A stretch of 64,000 bases of DNA from Urophycis tenuis (GCA_036785325.1 JAXIVH010000044.1:262501-326500), one strand, 5' to 3'; counted from the stretch's first letter, positions 21,370 to 33,533 are shown. Notes: a model not told the origin generated them from the sequence alone. Program-made: numbers and translations.

Positions 21370-22880
21370 GAGCCCTGACCTCCTCTTGTTCTTCATGTGA
21401 ACCAAAGTAGAGAACGCCAACTCACACAGGTAGGTAGTGGGAAAAGTAGAAGCTGCTCAATCGCGCGGTGGGAGATGCTTGGGTACTCCAATGCAGAAGC
21501 CAACCAAAACTGATCCAGTGAGAGCTCACTATATTTGAGTCTCAGTGTGCGGTCTACGCGGAGCTCTGCGCACTCCTCTCTCTCTTTCATAGTGAGCTTT
21601 TCTGTTGAAGATTCCTGGTTGAATGGGTCTCGGATCAAGTCATAGTCCTCGATGTCAGCCACAAGTGGAAAATAGCGCTCAAACCTCTCTTTTAAGGTCT
21701 GAAGATGTTCGGCATATACAGCACGTTCCCTAGCTGCCTGTGGCGCTGCTGATGCCAGCGGGAACATGTCCATGGAGCCCTTTTCCAAAGCCTCGCGCCA
21801 CAGGATAAGTTTGCCCATAAACCCCCGAATCTTGTCTGTAGATGATCAAATGTTTTCATTCCCGCCCTGAAGCTTGGCGTTTAACTCGTTGAGATGCCCA
21901 AATATGTTTGCAAGGTAAGCCAGCCTGGCACACCACCTCTCATCCGCGACCTTGTCCTTATGTGGGACAGTGTGTTCACGTGAAAATTCCAAAAGCTCTT
22001 CCCGAAGCTCATAAAGACGGGATAGGACTTTCCCCCGTGACAGCCAATGTACCTCTGTGTGGAGGATCAGGCTTTGGTGGTCGGCTCCCATCTCGGCGCA
22101 CAGCTGGGAGAAGAGGCGAGATTTCAGGGGCCTTGATTTGACGTAATTCACCATCTGCACAGCCTGATCCAGCACCTCAGTTAACTCATGGTTTTGGCAA
22201 GTAATCGCCTCTCGGTGCAAAATGCAGTGGTTTGTCACAATATGTGGGTTTTGTGCTTTCACCTTAGCAATAAATCCTTTCACTCTCCCCGTCATGCATG
22301 CCGCACCATCTGTGCAAAGACTGACGCACATATTCCAGGTCAGACTGTCTTTTAAATAGTTATTAGTTACCCTGAATATTTCTTCTCCCGTAGTATGGCT
22401 TTCCATTTCTTTGCAGACGAAAAAAGTCTCTTTGATAGTCATCAACATATCTGACGTTTGCCAGAAGTTGGGCAGCCCCACTTATGTCAGTAGATTTGTC
22501 TATTTGTAGGGAAAATCTGCCGCTCGCCTGCAGTTTCTCTGTCAAATGTTGCTCAATGTCTTTAACTGATTTTATTATCAGACGACGAAACTTTGGATAG
22601 CTCATTTGCGGCATCTGGACCCAGCATGACACCTACAATTTTTTTGCAAGCGGGAAGGATGAGTGTCTCCGCAATTGTGTGAGGCTTCTTCTGCTTTGCA
22701 ATAAGCTCTGCTAGCATGTAACTAGCCTCCATCAGACACTTTTACACAATCCAACAAACGGTCTTTCTGCCTCTGGTTCAGATCCCGCTCAGATCAGCTC
22801 TTTTGAAGTAGGCAAAGTTCCTCTCAACATAGAAGGGATGTTTAGTTTCCAAGTGCCTCTTCAGCTTGCTTGGGCGCCAC
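21370..22880 (-). pseudogene. hAT transposase, ZBED5/SCAND3/FAM200-like
   Basis: Right to left: a BED-finger end (SKLKRHLETKHPFY, about 22860-22820), then at 22632-22363 a piece with LTEKLQASGRFSLQIDKSTD containing the catalytic DKSTD Asp. Next, 22481-21846 has VSLCTDGAACMTGRVKGF, TNHCILHREAI and EVHWLSRGKVLSRLYELREE. Last, 21818-21393 has the C-terminal ALEYPSISHRAIEQLL dimerisation block. Lesions are a frameshift near 22430, an in-frame TGA at about 21846-21848, and a frameshift near 21430 after which the PTTYLCE block continues in another frame. It is the mobilising gene of the 16881-25253 element, now dead. Vertebrates have host genes derived from this family, but the flanking terminal repeats here point to a plain transposon. 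Confidence 0.85.
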
Positions 22881-23614
22881 CCCAGAAATCTTAGGGGACC
22901 TGGGGAACACCCATTTATTTATATCCCAAAAAGCACACACAGGTACATTATATACTGAAGACAGACACACATATGATACAAAACAGATAATTTATTGTCA
23001 AAGACGAGAAGACATTAAGACAAATAAATTAAGCTTTGACTACCATAAAGGCAGATGGCAGTTAACATGGGCCCAGACCCAACCCGCTAGGTGGAGGAAG
23101 CTACACAAGTTAGCTAGATGGGAGTAGCACTAAGGAAGGGGTTCGCCACAGAAATGGAAGAGGACATTTCAACAAGGCCACACATGTCACACACACTACA
23201 CACACATATTGCACAGTAAAATTGCAAACGTGATAAAGTAAAGTTGATACGAACATCTAGTCAACATGGGAGATGAAAAAGGGGGAGGGGCTCCAGGGCA
23301 GAATTAACTAGTACTCAGTACAGTCAGTGGTTGCACCAACAACAAAAAAACAAATGAAATTAAACAATGACATGCACACTTTCTCAAGAGCACATAAATA
23401 AAGGGAAAACTGACATTGAACACAAATGGAAATCCACTGAAACAAAAACAGCAGTGCCAGAACTGTCTTCCATCATCCCAGTTATCCGGGATTGGGCAGA
23501 GAGTAGCGGGAAGCATGGGAAGCCACTCCGAGGGCTAGAAGCAATACCATAGCACTCCAGGAAGGTGCTGATGGCAAAGCGACCAAGACCAACACACCTC
23601 AATGGAAGTGAACG

Positions 23615-24558
23615 TAGGGCTGGGCGGTATATCGATATTTTAAATATATCGATATTTTTTCAAACAAGATATGGAACGAGACGCTATCGTCAATATCGAT
23701 ATAGTTTCATTTGCGTTTAAAGTACAGCACTTTGTTCCAAATAACAGCCGTTTCGAGCCGCGCCTGCCGCCTGCTATTTCGTTCTATTCTCTGCGAGGCA
23801 CTATCTCTCTGTGTACAACGTGTGGCTTTCACAGATACTTTGTAGCGACGCTGCAGCAGACTTTCGTGGGCAGGCAACTTCTCCGCGACTGCGCTTCTTT
23901 CATTCGCTTTCGCTGGCTACATCGAATCTAAATGACACGTTGGCTAGATGACATAAAATATCAAATGAATGGACGATAACATAACGGATATTTTATGATA
24001 ACTGACGATATATATATATATATATTTCACGAAGCATCGGAGCGTTCTGATCCGTCTTTTAAGAAACATTGCCGCTGCTTAGCCTATTTAAGATGCTATG
24101 CATAGACTGACTGCACCCACTGTTTTGCTACGATTGCAGAATTTTGCCTTTTATTAAAACATTCATATAGTTTCTACTATACTAGGCTACAATAAAACGA
24201 TTTCGGCATAGGCTATCATTCCTGTAACGTCGGGACCGCATTGTCAAATTCGAGAATGGTGACATTTGCCACATCTTGCACTGACTGTTTTTGACTCATT
24301 CATTTTAAAATGTTTAGCTACCCTGTCCTACACCCAAATTAAAGATTGAGTTTGCAATCAGCAAGGCAGATTAATGAGCACCGCGACGCAGGCAGGCTGG
24401 AAATGAACGCACAGCGGCGCCACCCATGTAGAATGACGAGTTGGAGCGCGGCAACAGCAAATATGTTATTGCGTCAACAAATATCGATATTTATCTTATA
24501 TTGATATTCTGCTTGAAAATGTCGAGATATGACTTTTGGTCCATATCGCCCAGCCCTA
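23615..24558. mobile_element. hAT MITE, TAGGGCTGGGCGGTAT type
   Basis: A 944-bp element with TAGGGCTGGGCG at the left and CGCCCAGCCCTA at the right, sub-terminally rich in TATCGATAT. Target sequence AGTGAACG (23607-23614) versus GGTGAACG (24559-24566), 7 of 8. No coding capacity. Confidence 0.88.
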
Positions 24559-25342
24559 GGTGAACGGGAATAGCCTGCATGAGTGTTTTTCTGACACACT
24601 GGCAGCCAAGCAGCTCTCTGCCCCGGATGGTGGTGGGAAGGCAGTCCAGGGATACAGACAGCAAACAGTCACCCACAAGAGATCCACACAGGTGGCCTCA
24701 ATCTACCCTTTCTTATGGGCACATGTTAATTGGACTAAACCAACAGGTAAAAAGGAGCAGGGAGAGAAGGTTACAGATGGCAACACATCCATCCTGCTAC
24801 ATTAGCATTAACTAACTTCTCTCGACAGACGCACTCGGGCTGAGGACTGTTGACATTCCTGGTCCAACTGAAGCCATAAGACAGATAACTGTCATGATAC
24901 TGTCTGTTGACAGTTTTCTTCCTCTTTTTTTTTTCGGGGGTGGGTTGTCGGCAGTCTCTGCACTGGTGGTTGGTGTTTTGTTCCGCACAAGAATTCTCAA
25001 TTTTCCCTCTCTTGTGTTTCTCTGTTTTAATGTTGTCTTACAGCCTTTGATGTGTCATAGTCTTATAATTCCCACCTGGGCAACTAACCCCTAACCCTCT
25101 GTATTATGAAATGGGTGCATATAAAGTACTGATATAGTAAATTAAAAAATAATTATTTTTGTGTAGTTGTATATTGCAATAATAATGTATGGTTGTCACA
25201 AAATCCCACAGCACACCGGACTTGCCTCACGGCACACCGTTTGGCAACCAATGAACTACTAGAGGATGTAAAAAGGGCTTTTGCAACATTAGATGATGTT
25301 GTCAGAGTGTGACCTATTGATAGTCTTCCCAAAACCCTCCTG

Positions 25343-26354
25343 TAGGGCTGGGCGATATAAACGGTATAAGCGGTATGCGATAAAAATTTGGCCAACGATA
25401 GAGATTTTTGTTATACCGGCCTATCGCGATCGGTCATTATGTCATCAAATTGCGACATCCTTGGCCTGCTGGGACCGGCAGCGTATTTACGAATCCTACT
25501 ATGGCCACGCCAAGTCCCGCCCTATGCCTACGCCTGATTGGCTGAGCTCAATGAGGAAGCATATTCCGCGTGTCCGCATCGTTACGCCGAAACAAATTTG
25601 TGTTCGCGAAACAGATGATACGCATTTGTGTACACGCCGCTGTACACGCCGCTGCACTCTGCTATTCCGCGTGTCCGCATCGTTGTTGTTATTGCCTTAT
25701 TGACACGCAAGGAATATACCTTTCGTATTCTGTTTACAATGCCCTTTTAGCACTACTATCATATATCATATCAATGTGATATCATAATCTATGCCACATT
25801 GCGTGAACAGACGATCAGTAGGCTAATAACCACTCACAGAAACACCATAATGTTGTTGACAAAATTCCTGTCCTATACATATAGCCTCTATTGCACAGGT
25901 TATGTTGAATACATGCATACATTAAACAAAATGTCTTTGACACATACGTGCCATTAATATTGATTGACTACAGTTGAATTATTAGTATTAATAAGCTTTA
26001 TTTGTATGATATATCATATCATACACAGAATGAAGCTCAAAGTGCTTTACATTTGGAACATTTAACACAATAATATAAAATAAAATAATAATTCAGGTTT
26101 TAGATAGATAGATAGATACTTTATTGATCCCCAAGGGGAAATTCAAAGTTCCAGCGCAGCTTAAGACACACACAACATACTGTACACTACAACGTAAACA
26201 GGATGACAAAAAGCAAATCAACAAATCAACATGACTGAAAAGAACAGTGGTTAGTTTACCTCAGATTAGCTACGCGGCACTCATTGAGCTCAGCCAATCA
26301 GGCGTAGGCATAGGGCGGGACTTGGCGTGGCCATAGTAGGATTCGTAAATACGC
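25343..26354. mobile_element. Rearranged hAT MITE with a perfect 75-bp inverted repeat
   Basis: The left end TAGGGCTGGGCGATAT matches the MITE at 23615. The expected right end is missing. Instead 25481-25555 and 26280-26354 are exact reverse complements over 75 bases, and immediately after 26354 the sequence becomes the satellite-block 5' unit. The interior (25556-26279) is AT-rich and contains a reversed LINE tail at 26101-26160. The open stretches across it reflect the inverted repeat, not genes. Confidence 0.7.
26101..26160 (-). repeat. Reversed LINE 3' tail
   Basis: (TAGA)n followed by tactttattgatccccaagg is, on the minus strand, the gggatcaataaagta plus short-repeat tail of an L2-like LINE. 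Confidence 0.75.
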
Positions 26355-26355
26355 G

Positions 26356-26760
26356 TACCGGTCGGGCGCATACAAATCCCAGAAGGCACCTGTGCGTGAT
26401 GTGGGCGGGGCGTGATGTCAAACCGCGCCTTCCCGCGGGCCTCAGCGAGACGTACTTGTCCTTTTTGGTCGATCCCAGGGTTGCGCAATGGGGACTTGGG
26501 GGGGGGGGGGGGGTCGTTCGCCTTCGTCAGGCAAACTCTCCGCCAAGTCCCTAAGCTCACGCTAACCGACCAATGGTTGACCAAAGCTGAGCAGAGTTGA
26601 GCAGCGATCGGCCAATGGCGGAGCGATGCTGAGCAGAGCTCGGCGCTCAACGGACCAATCGCTGAGCGAGGATCGGAATACGTCACCTAATGTTTTTACG
26701 ACTCATACGTACTAGTCACGGTCATTGCTGTCCACTGCCAACGGAGGATTCAACTAAGGT
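26356..26760 (+). promoter_or_regulatory. Promoter-like 5' unit, copy 1 of the satellite block
   Basis: This GC-rich segment begins abruptly at taccggtcgggcgc, the same point at which its duplicate begins near 52464. It contains GACCAATGG (about 26567), GCCAATGG (about 26610) and GACCAATCG (about 26653) spaced some 43 bp apart, and a CRE-like TACGTCAC at about 26679. A run of 16 G lies at 26498-26513. An ATG at 26690 opens 23 codons up to AAG|GTGAAT (26758/26759), and a stronger donor AAG|GTATGT lies near 26812. CCAAT clusters followed by CRE are typical of TATA-less vertebrate promoters; that this one is active is inference. Confidence 0.45.
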
Positions 26761-26931
26761 GAATTTGATGATCTTCATCCTTTGCGAGTTAATAATTCGA
26801 TTTTTCGTTAAGGTATGTATTTAGCTGTATCGATTTCGTAGAAAGAGAAACGATTCCGTTGACGTTGAAGCTATGTTTTTAGCCGCTGGGTAGACTTCAT
26901 TCAACCTATCGCCGTTTTGTCTCTGAGCAAG

Positions 26932-28019
26932 TGTAACCCAGGGGTAACGAGTGATTTGTTATCAGTTCAGTTTCTATTTTGTGTGCATGGCCTTTAAGAA
27001 GCATCACGACAGTTTGTTTTACGACACCCAGCTGTTTTCCGCCTCCAGTGGGAATCGCGGGCTCAGTGATGCCTGGTTACTGCACAGTTCAACACGTTGC
27101 CTCCGTGCTCCGGTACAATACCCTTAGCACTGTAATTTTCCATTGATAGGTGAGCTTCAATATTTCATATGTTATGTTGTTAATGTTCCCCTGATGTTTT
27201 CAATATATCAAAGTGGAGCTAAATAGCCAAATTAAGATAATTGATTTGCTGATATGTAATGCTACGCACATACTGCGTGATTTGAATGAAGCAGAATGCT
27301 ATCAAGCTATGCTGTGAAGCAAAGTATTTTTTTATTTTCTCTAAATGTTATTTATTTTTACTCTTGTGTAAATTACTCATAATGTGACTTGTTATGAGTG
27401 GGAATCGCGGGCTCAGTGATGCCTGGTTACTGCACAGTTCAACACGTTGGCTCCGTGCTCTTAGCACTGTAATTTTCCATTGATAGTCCAACACGTTGCA
27501 CGCGACGGTTGGCTGCAGAAGAGAGAGAGGGGAGAGAGACTGTCCAGGTGTCCCGGTGGCTGCAGAGGAGACGTCTTCGCGCCACCCTTGGCCCTTCTTC
27601 AGGCAAACAGTCCTAGCCCAAATCCCCCTTTGCACTACATACACATCAACTACAAAATATAAAAGAGCTCTATATATATTTTTGCTGGCCAGCCATTTTG
27701 GTGTTTTCTTTTTGAAGGATAAACTTTTGATACTTACCTGAATGGACAATTGAAATTTACCTGCAAAGATACTTTTGTTTTGTTTGTTTGTTTATGGAGT
27801 GAAACACTGAAAAAAAAAAAAAAAGTCAATGTATTTCAATGTTCATTTAAATACCATTTGTGATACATAACCACCCTCATTGATATTTTGATACTTGAAT
27901 GTTCCAAGCCATTACGAGGTGTGATGTACTTTGGTCCCAGATATTGTTTTTAATAAATCCTGGGATGGATAGTAAACTGCTATCAGGACTCTGAATTATT
28001 ATTCTACTGTTTGGTTACA
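26932..28019 (+). repeat. Solo LTR, copy 1, 4-bp target duplication CAAG
   Basis: The unit starts TGTAACCCAGGGG and ends GGTTACA. CAAG flanks both sides (26928-26931 and 28020-28023). TATAAAAG at 27658-27665 and AATAAA near 27950 are the expected promoter and polyadenylation signals. An internal direct repeat of more than 50 bp lies at about 27048 and 27398. It interrupts a single copy of the ~214-bp satellite unit, whose left half ends ...gagcaa and whose right half resumes at gcatatgactc. Confidence 0.85.
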
Positions 28020-28330
28020 CAAGCATATGACTCGTAGCAGATGATCTCGTTTTGATCGTGGCAATCTAAGCTTTCCAACGGTGTATGGCATGACTATTTG
28101 CCCACGCGTCGTCGAAATAATAAGCTGATTCATGTGTGTTCTGTTGGCTGTGGAAAGAAAATAGCACACAAGTCATACCAAGTCACCTTTATTGTCAGTG
28201 ATAAACATTAATAAATAAACAGTATGGCCATTGTATAAACAGTTGTATAAAAAGTGTAAACAGTATGAACAGTGTTCTTATAAAAGATATCAATATCAAT
28301 ACTGTTCACGTGTGTATTTTATATTTCCAG

Positions 28331-28834
28331 ATTATTTGTTGATGAGCCAGAGCCTGTGACTCCCACCAAACCGGCCCGTTCAGCCCACTGTGTTGTCGTC
28401 CTCCACCCGGCCGAAGCCTCCTGCGCCACCCGCCTCCAGCCGAGGCCTCCTGCTGCGTCAGCCTGTGGCCTGCCCGCCCCCTGTGTCGGCAGCACCCATA
28501 CCGCTGGTCCTCCCCGCACAGCCACAGGCCCCCTCCGTCCTGCATCCAGGGCCATCCGGCAGCTGTCTCTGCAGTCATCGTGTGTCAAAACCATTCAAAC
28601 TTGTATATGGTAACATTTCAAAATGACACCAGCACAAATGAGGACCTTGCAATAGGTTGTGTGTTACAGGACCCCCCTGGCATACAGCTGTATGTCTCTG
28701 TGAAGGTGGTTGTGAAGAACGGCATCCGGCTGAACGAGTACAAGTGCCGGCGAGGCAGCAACTCTCTCGAGGGGTTGCACGCCCACCTCTTTAACGCCGT
28801 CCCTTCACAACGATGTGGGATCATGCCGTTCCAA
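28331..28834 (+). pseudogene. Two-exon module, copy 1 (exon-2 donor lost)
   Basis: An acceptor tatttccag|A at 28330/28331 opens a proline/threonine-rich frame beginning LFVDEPEPVTPT. A second acceptor, gtgttacag|G at 28669/28670, opens a 55-codon exon (165 nt, 28670-28834) that includes PPGIQLYVSVKVV and CRRGSNSLEGLHAHL. The exon-2 donor, gtaagt in the other copies, is ttaagt here and so destroyed. Exon 1 also carries compensating single-base indels relative to copies 4-6. The RGSxSLExxHxHL wording recalls a repeated uncharacterised fish protein family (memory, not searched). How exon 1 joins exon 2 in phase is unresolved. Confidence 0.5.
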
Positions 28835-28960
28835 TTAAGTGATTAAAACACACACACACACACACACACATAAATATATATAAAGCTTTATTGCAGACCC
28901 ATGTTCATGCGGTATAATTTAAAAAAAAAAGTCTCAATGATGGCTTCAATGATACATTTT

Positions 28961-30990
28961 GGGCTCATTTTAAGCGGGGAAATCTAAGCTTTCCAACGGC
29001 GTATGGCAAGACTATATTGAATCATGGGTCGTTGAAATACTAAGCTAATTAATTTGTGTTCTTTATTTAAAGATTGATCTTAATTGAAACGTTGAAGGTA
29101 TGTTTTTAGCTGCTGGATAGACTTCAGTCAACCTGACGCAGTTTTGTCTGTGCGCAACCAAATTGCTGGGGGATGGGCTCTTTATAAGCGGGGAAATCTA
29201 AGCTTTCGAAAGGTGTATGGCAAGACTATATTCACCAAAGGGTCGTTGAAATACTAAGCTAATTAATTTGTGTTCTGTAAGGAAAGATTGATCTTAATTG
29301 AAACGTTGAAGGTATGTTTTTAGCTGCTGGGTAGACTTCAGTCAAACTGACGCAGTTTTGTCTGTGAGCAACCAAATTGCTCAGAAATGGGTTCATTATA
29401 AGCATGGAAATCGAAGCTTTCCAACGGCGTATGGCAAGACTATATTCACCAAAGGGTCGTTGAAATACTAAGCTAATTAATTTGTGTTCTGTAAGGAAAG
29501 ATTGATGTTAATTGAAACATTGAAGGTATGTTTTTAGCTGCTGGGTAGACTTCAGTCAACCTGACGCAGTTTTGCCTGTGAGCAACTAGACTGCTCGCGG
29601 ACGGGCTCATTTTAAGCGGGGAAATCTAATCTTTCCAACGGCGTATGGCAAGACTATATTGACTCATGGGTCGTTGAAATACTAAGCTAATTAATTTGTG
29701 TTCTGTAAGGAAAGATTGATGTTAATTGAAACGTTGAAAGAATGTTTTTAGCTTCTGGGTAGACTTCACTCAACTTGACGCAGTTTAGTCTGTGATCAAC
29801 CAGACTGCTCGCGGATGGGCTCATTTTAAGCGGGGAAATCTAAGCTTTCCAACGGCGTATTTGAAGCCTATATTGACTCATGGGTCGTTGAAATACTAAG
29901 CTAATTAATGTGTGTTCTGTAAGGAAAGATTGATGTTAATTGAAACGTTGAAGCTATGTTTTTAGCTGCTGGGTAGACTTCAGTCAACCTGACGCAGTTT
30001 AGTCTGTGATCAACCAGACTGCTTGCGGATGGGCTAATTTTAAGCGGGGAAATCTAAGCTTTCCAACGGCGTTTGGCAAGACTATATTCACCAAAGGGTC
30101 GTTGAAATACTAAGCTAATTAATTTGTGTTCTGTAAGGAAAGATTGATGATAATTGAAACGTTGAAGGTATGTTTTTAGCTGCTGGGTAGACTTCAGTCA
30201 ACCTGACGCAGTTTAGTCTGTGATCAACCAGACTGCTCGCGGATGGGCTCATTTTAAGCGGGGAAATCTAAGCTTTCCAACGGCGTATGGCAAGACTATA
30301 TTGACTCATGGGTCGTTGAAATACTAAGCTAATTAATTTGTGTTCTGTTAGGAAAGATTGATCTTAATTGAAACGTTGAAGGTATGTTTTTAGCTGCTGG
30401 GTAGACTTCAGTCAACCTGACGCAGTTTAGTCTGTGATAAACCAGACTGCTCGCAGATGGGCTCATTTTAAGCGGGGAAATCTAAGCTTTCCAAGGGCGT
30501 ATGGCAAGACTATATTCACCAAAGGGTTGTTGAAATACTAAGCTAATTAATTTGTGTTCTTTAAGGAAAGATTGATCTTAATTGAAACGTTGAAGGTATG
30601 TTTTCAGCTGCTGGGTAGACTTCAGTCAACCTGACGCAGTTTTGTCTGTGAGCAACCAAATTGCTCGGGGATGGGCTCATTTTAAGCATGGAAATCTAAG
30701 CTTTCCAACAGCATATGGCAAGACTATATTGACTCATGGGTCGTTGAAATACTTAGCTAATTAATTTGTGTTCTGTAAGGGAAGATTGATGTTAATTGAA
30801 AAGTTGAAGGTATGTTTTTAGCTGCTGGGTAGACTTCAGTCAACCTGACGCAGTTTAGTCTGTGATCAACCAGACTGCTCGCGGATGGGCTCATTTTAAG
30901 CAGGAAAATCTAAGCTTTCCAACGGCGTATGGCATGACTATATTTGCCCACGGGTCGTCGAAATAATAAGCTGATTCATGTGTGTTCTGT
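28961..30990. repeat. ~214-bp satellite array, segment 1a
   Basis: About nine tandem monomers, each containing the word gaaatctaagctttccaacg and therefore one AAGCTT (HindIII) site. The last monomer before module 2 is a special edge variant ending in cgaaataataagctgattc, the form also seen in the single ancestral copy at about 28100. Confidence 0.95.
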
Positions 30991-31176
30991 TGACTGTGGA
31001 AAGAAAATAGCACACAAGTCATACCAAGTCACCTTTATTGTCAGTGATAAACATTAATAAATAAACAGTATGGACATTGTATAAACAGTTGTATAAAAAG
31101 TGTAAACAGTATGAACAGTGTTCTTATAAAAGATATCAATATCAATACTGATCACGTGTGTATTTTATATTTCCAG

Positions 31177-31662
31177 ATTATTTGTTGATGAGCCAGAGCC
31201 TGTGACTCCCACCAACCGGCCCGTTCAGCCCACTGCGTTGTCGTCCTCCACCCGGCCGTAGCCTCCTGCGCCCACCCGCCTCCAGCCGAGGCCTCCTGCT
31301 GTGTCAGCCTGTGGCCTGCCCGCCCCCTGTGTCGGCAGCACCCATACCGCTGGTCCTCCCCGCACAGCCACAGGCCCCCTCCGTCCTGCATCCAGGGCCA
31401 TCCTGCAGCTGTCATTGCATTCATCGTGTGTCAAAACCATTCAAACTTGTATATGGTAACATTTCAAAATGACACCAGCATAAATGAGGACCTTGCAATA
31501 GGTTGTTTGTTACAGGACCCCCCTGGCATACAGCTGTATGTCTCTGTGAAGGTGGTTTTAAGAACGGCATCCGGCTGAACAAGCAGCAACTCTCTCGAGG
31601 GGTTGCACGCCCACCTCGTTAACGCCGTCCCTTCACAGCGATGTGGGATCATGCCGTTCCAA
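31177..31662 (+). pseudogene. Two-exon module, copy 2 (frameshifted)
   Basis: Exon-1 acceptor at 31176/31177 and exon-2 acceptor at 31515/31516 are intact, as is the donor aa|gtaagt at 31662. Exon 2 has lost one base in the ggttttgaag word and 16 bases covering the start of CRRG, so the frame is destroyed. Confidence 0.55.
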
Positions 31663-31781
31663 GTAAGTGATTAAAACACACACACACACACATAAATATA
31701 TATAAAGCTTTATTGCAGACCCATGTTCATGCGGTATAATTTAAAAAGAAAAGTCTCAATGATGGCTTCAATGATACATTT

Positions 31782-32745
31782 TGGGCTCATTTTAAGCGGG
31801 GAAATCTAACCTTTCCAACGGTGTATGGCAAGCCTATATTGACTCATGGGTCGTTGAAATACTAAGCAAATTACTTTGTGTTCTTTATTGAAAGATTGAT
31901 CTTAATTGAAACGTTGAAGGTATGTTTTTAGCTGCTGGGTAGACTTCAGTCAACCTGACGCAGTTTTTTCTGTGAGCAACCAAATTGCTCGGGGATGGGC
32001 TCATTTTAAGCGGGGAAATCTAAGCTTTCCAACGGCGTATGGCAAGACTATATTGACTCATGGCTCGTTGAAATACTAAGCTAATTAATTTGTGTTCTGT
32101 AAGGAAAGATTGATCTTAATTGAAACCTTGAAGGTATGTTTTTAGCTGCTGGGCAGACTTCAGTCAACCTGACGCAGTTTTGTCTATGAGCAACCGGACT
32201 GCTCGCGGATGGGCTCATTTTAAGCAGGGAAATCTAAGCTTTCCAACGTCGTATGGCAAGACTATATTGACTCATGGGTCGTTGAAATACTAAGCTAATT
32301 AATTTGTGTTCTTTATTGAAAGATTGATCTTAATTGAAACGTTGAAGGTATGTTTTTAGATACTGGGTAGACTTCAGTCAACCTGACGCAGTTTTGTCTG
32401 TGAGCAACCAAATTGCTCGGGGATGGGCTCATTTTAAGCGGGGAAATCTAAGCTTTCCAACGGCGTATAGCAAGACTATATTGACTCATGGGTCGTTGAA
32501 ATACTTAGCTAATTAATTTGTGTTCTGTAAGGAAAGATTGATGTTAATTGAAACGTTGAAGGTATGTTTTTAGCTGCTGGGTAGACTTCAGTCAACCTGA
32601 CGCAGTTTTGTCTGTGAGCAACGAAATTGCTCGGGGATGGGCTCATTTTAAGCAGGAAAATCTAAGCTTTCCAACGGCGTATGGCATGACTATATTTGCC
32701 CACGGGTCGTCGAAATAATAAGCTGATTCATGTGTGTTCTGTTGA
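31782..32745. repeat. ~214-bp satellite array, segment 1b
   Basis: About four monomers between modules 2 and 3, repeated as the first part of segment 1c at a 1752-bp offset. Confidence 0.95.
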
Positions 32746-32928
32746 CTGTGGAAAGAAAATAGCACACAAGTCATACCAAGTCACCTTTATTGTCAGTGAT
32801 AAACATTAATAAATAAACAGTATGGACATTGTATAAACAGTTGTATAAAAAGTGTAAACAGTATGAACAGTGTTCTTATAAAAGATATCAATATCAATAC
32901 TGATCACGTGTGTATTTTATATTTCCAG

Positions 32929-33414
32929 ATTATTTGTTGATGAGCCAGAGCCTGTGACTCCCACCAACCGGCCCGTTCAGCCCACTGCGTTGTCGTCCTC
33001 CACCCGGCCGTAGCCTCCTGCGCCCACCCGCCTCCAGCCGAGGCCTCCTGCTGTGTCAGCCTGTGGCCTGCCCGCCCCCTGTGTCGGCAGCACCCATACC
33101 GCTGGTCCTCCCCGCACAGCCACAGGCCCCCTCCGTCCTGCATCCAGGGCCATCCTGCAGCTGTCATTGCATTCATCGTGTGTCAAAACCATTCAAACTT
33201 GTATATGGTAACATTTCAAAATGACACCAGCATAAATGAGGACCTTGCAATAGGTTGTTTGTTACAGGACCCCCCTGGCATACAGCTGTATGTCTCTGTG
33301 AAGGTGGTTTTAAGAACGGCATCCGGCTGAACAAGCAGCAACTCTCTCGAGGGGTTGCACGCCCACCTCGTTAACGCCGTCCCTTCACAGCGATGTGGGA
33401 TCATGCCGTTCCAA
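32929..33414 (+). pseudogene. Two-exon module, copy 3 (duplicate of copy 2)
   Basis: The same exons and the same two deletions as copy 2, displaced by exactly 1752 bp, so it arose by duplication of an already broken module. Confidence 0.55.
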
Positions 33415-33533
33415 GTAAGTGATTAAAACACACACACACACACATAAATATATATAAAGCTTTATTGCAGACCCATGTTCATGCGGTATAATTTAAAAAG
33501 AAAAGTCTCAATGATGGCTTCAATGATACATTT

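Larger units (their letters stand above)
16881..25253 (-). mobile_element. hAT transposon (ZBED5/SCAND3-like) swollen by later insertions
   Basis: The left end CAGTTGTTCCCAAAC and the inverted right end CATTGGTTGCCAAAC match at 12 of 15, followed inward by shared gcacacc words. The flanking 8 bases are AACTAGAC on the left and AACTACTA on the right. The right-hand form continues the gag reading frame, so the left copy has mutated. The element carries a transposase pseudogene (21370-22880, minus) and has received an RTE-like LINE (about 17110-21060) and a hAT MITE (23615-24558). A further stretch at about 22880-24840 appears inserted into the BED-finger region, but its ends were not resolved. 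Confidence 0.75.

Noticed and set aside
25293..25703. 136-residue plus-strand frame and its partner at 26270-26686
   Set aside because: Both come from the 75-bp inverted repeat and MITE sequence.
26356..26760. LTR promoter explanation for the CCAAT/CRE segment
   Set aside because: It lies outside the TGTAACC...GGTTACA borders and is duplicated together with non-LTR flanks.
28306..28578. Minus-strand ~90-residue frame seen in all seven modules (WPWMQDGGGLWLCGEDQ...)
   Set aside because: It is the reverse strand of the GC-rich proline exon. It is conserved because the DNA is duplicated, and has no splice or start context of its own.
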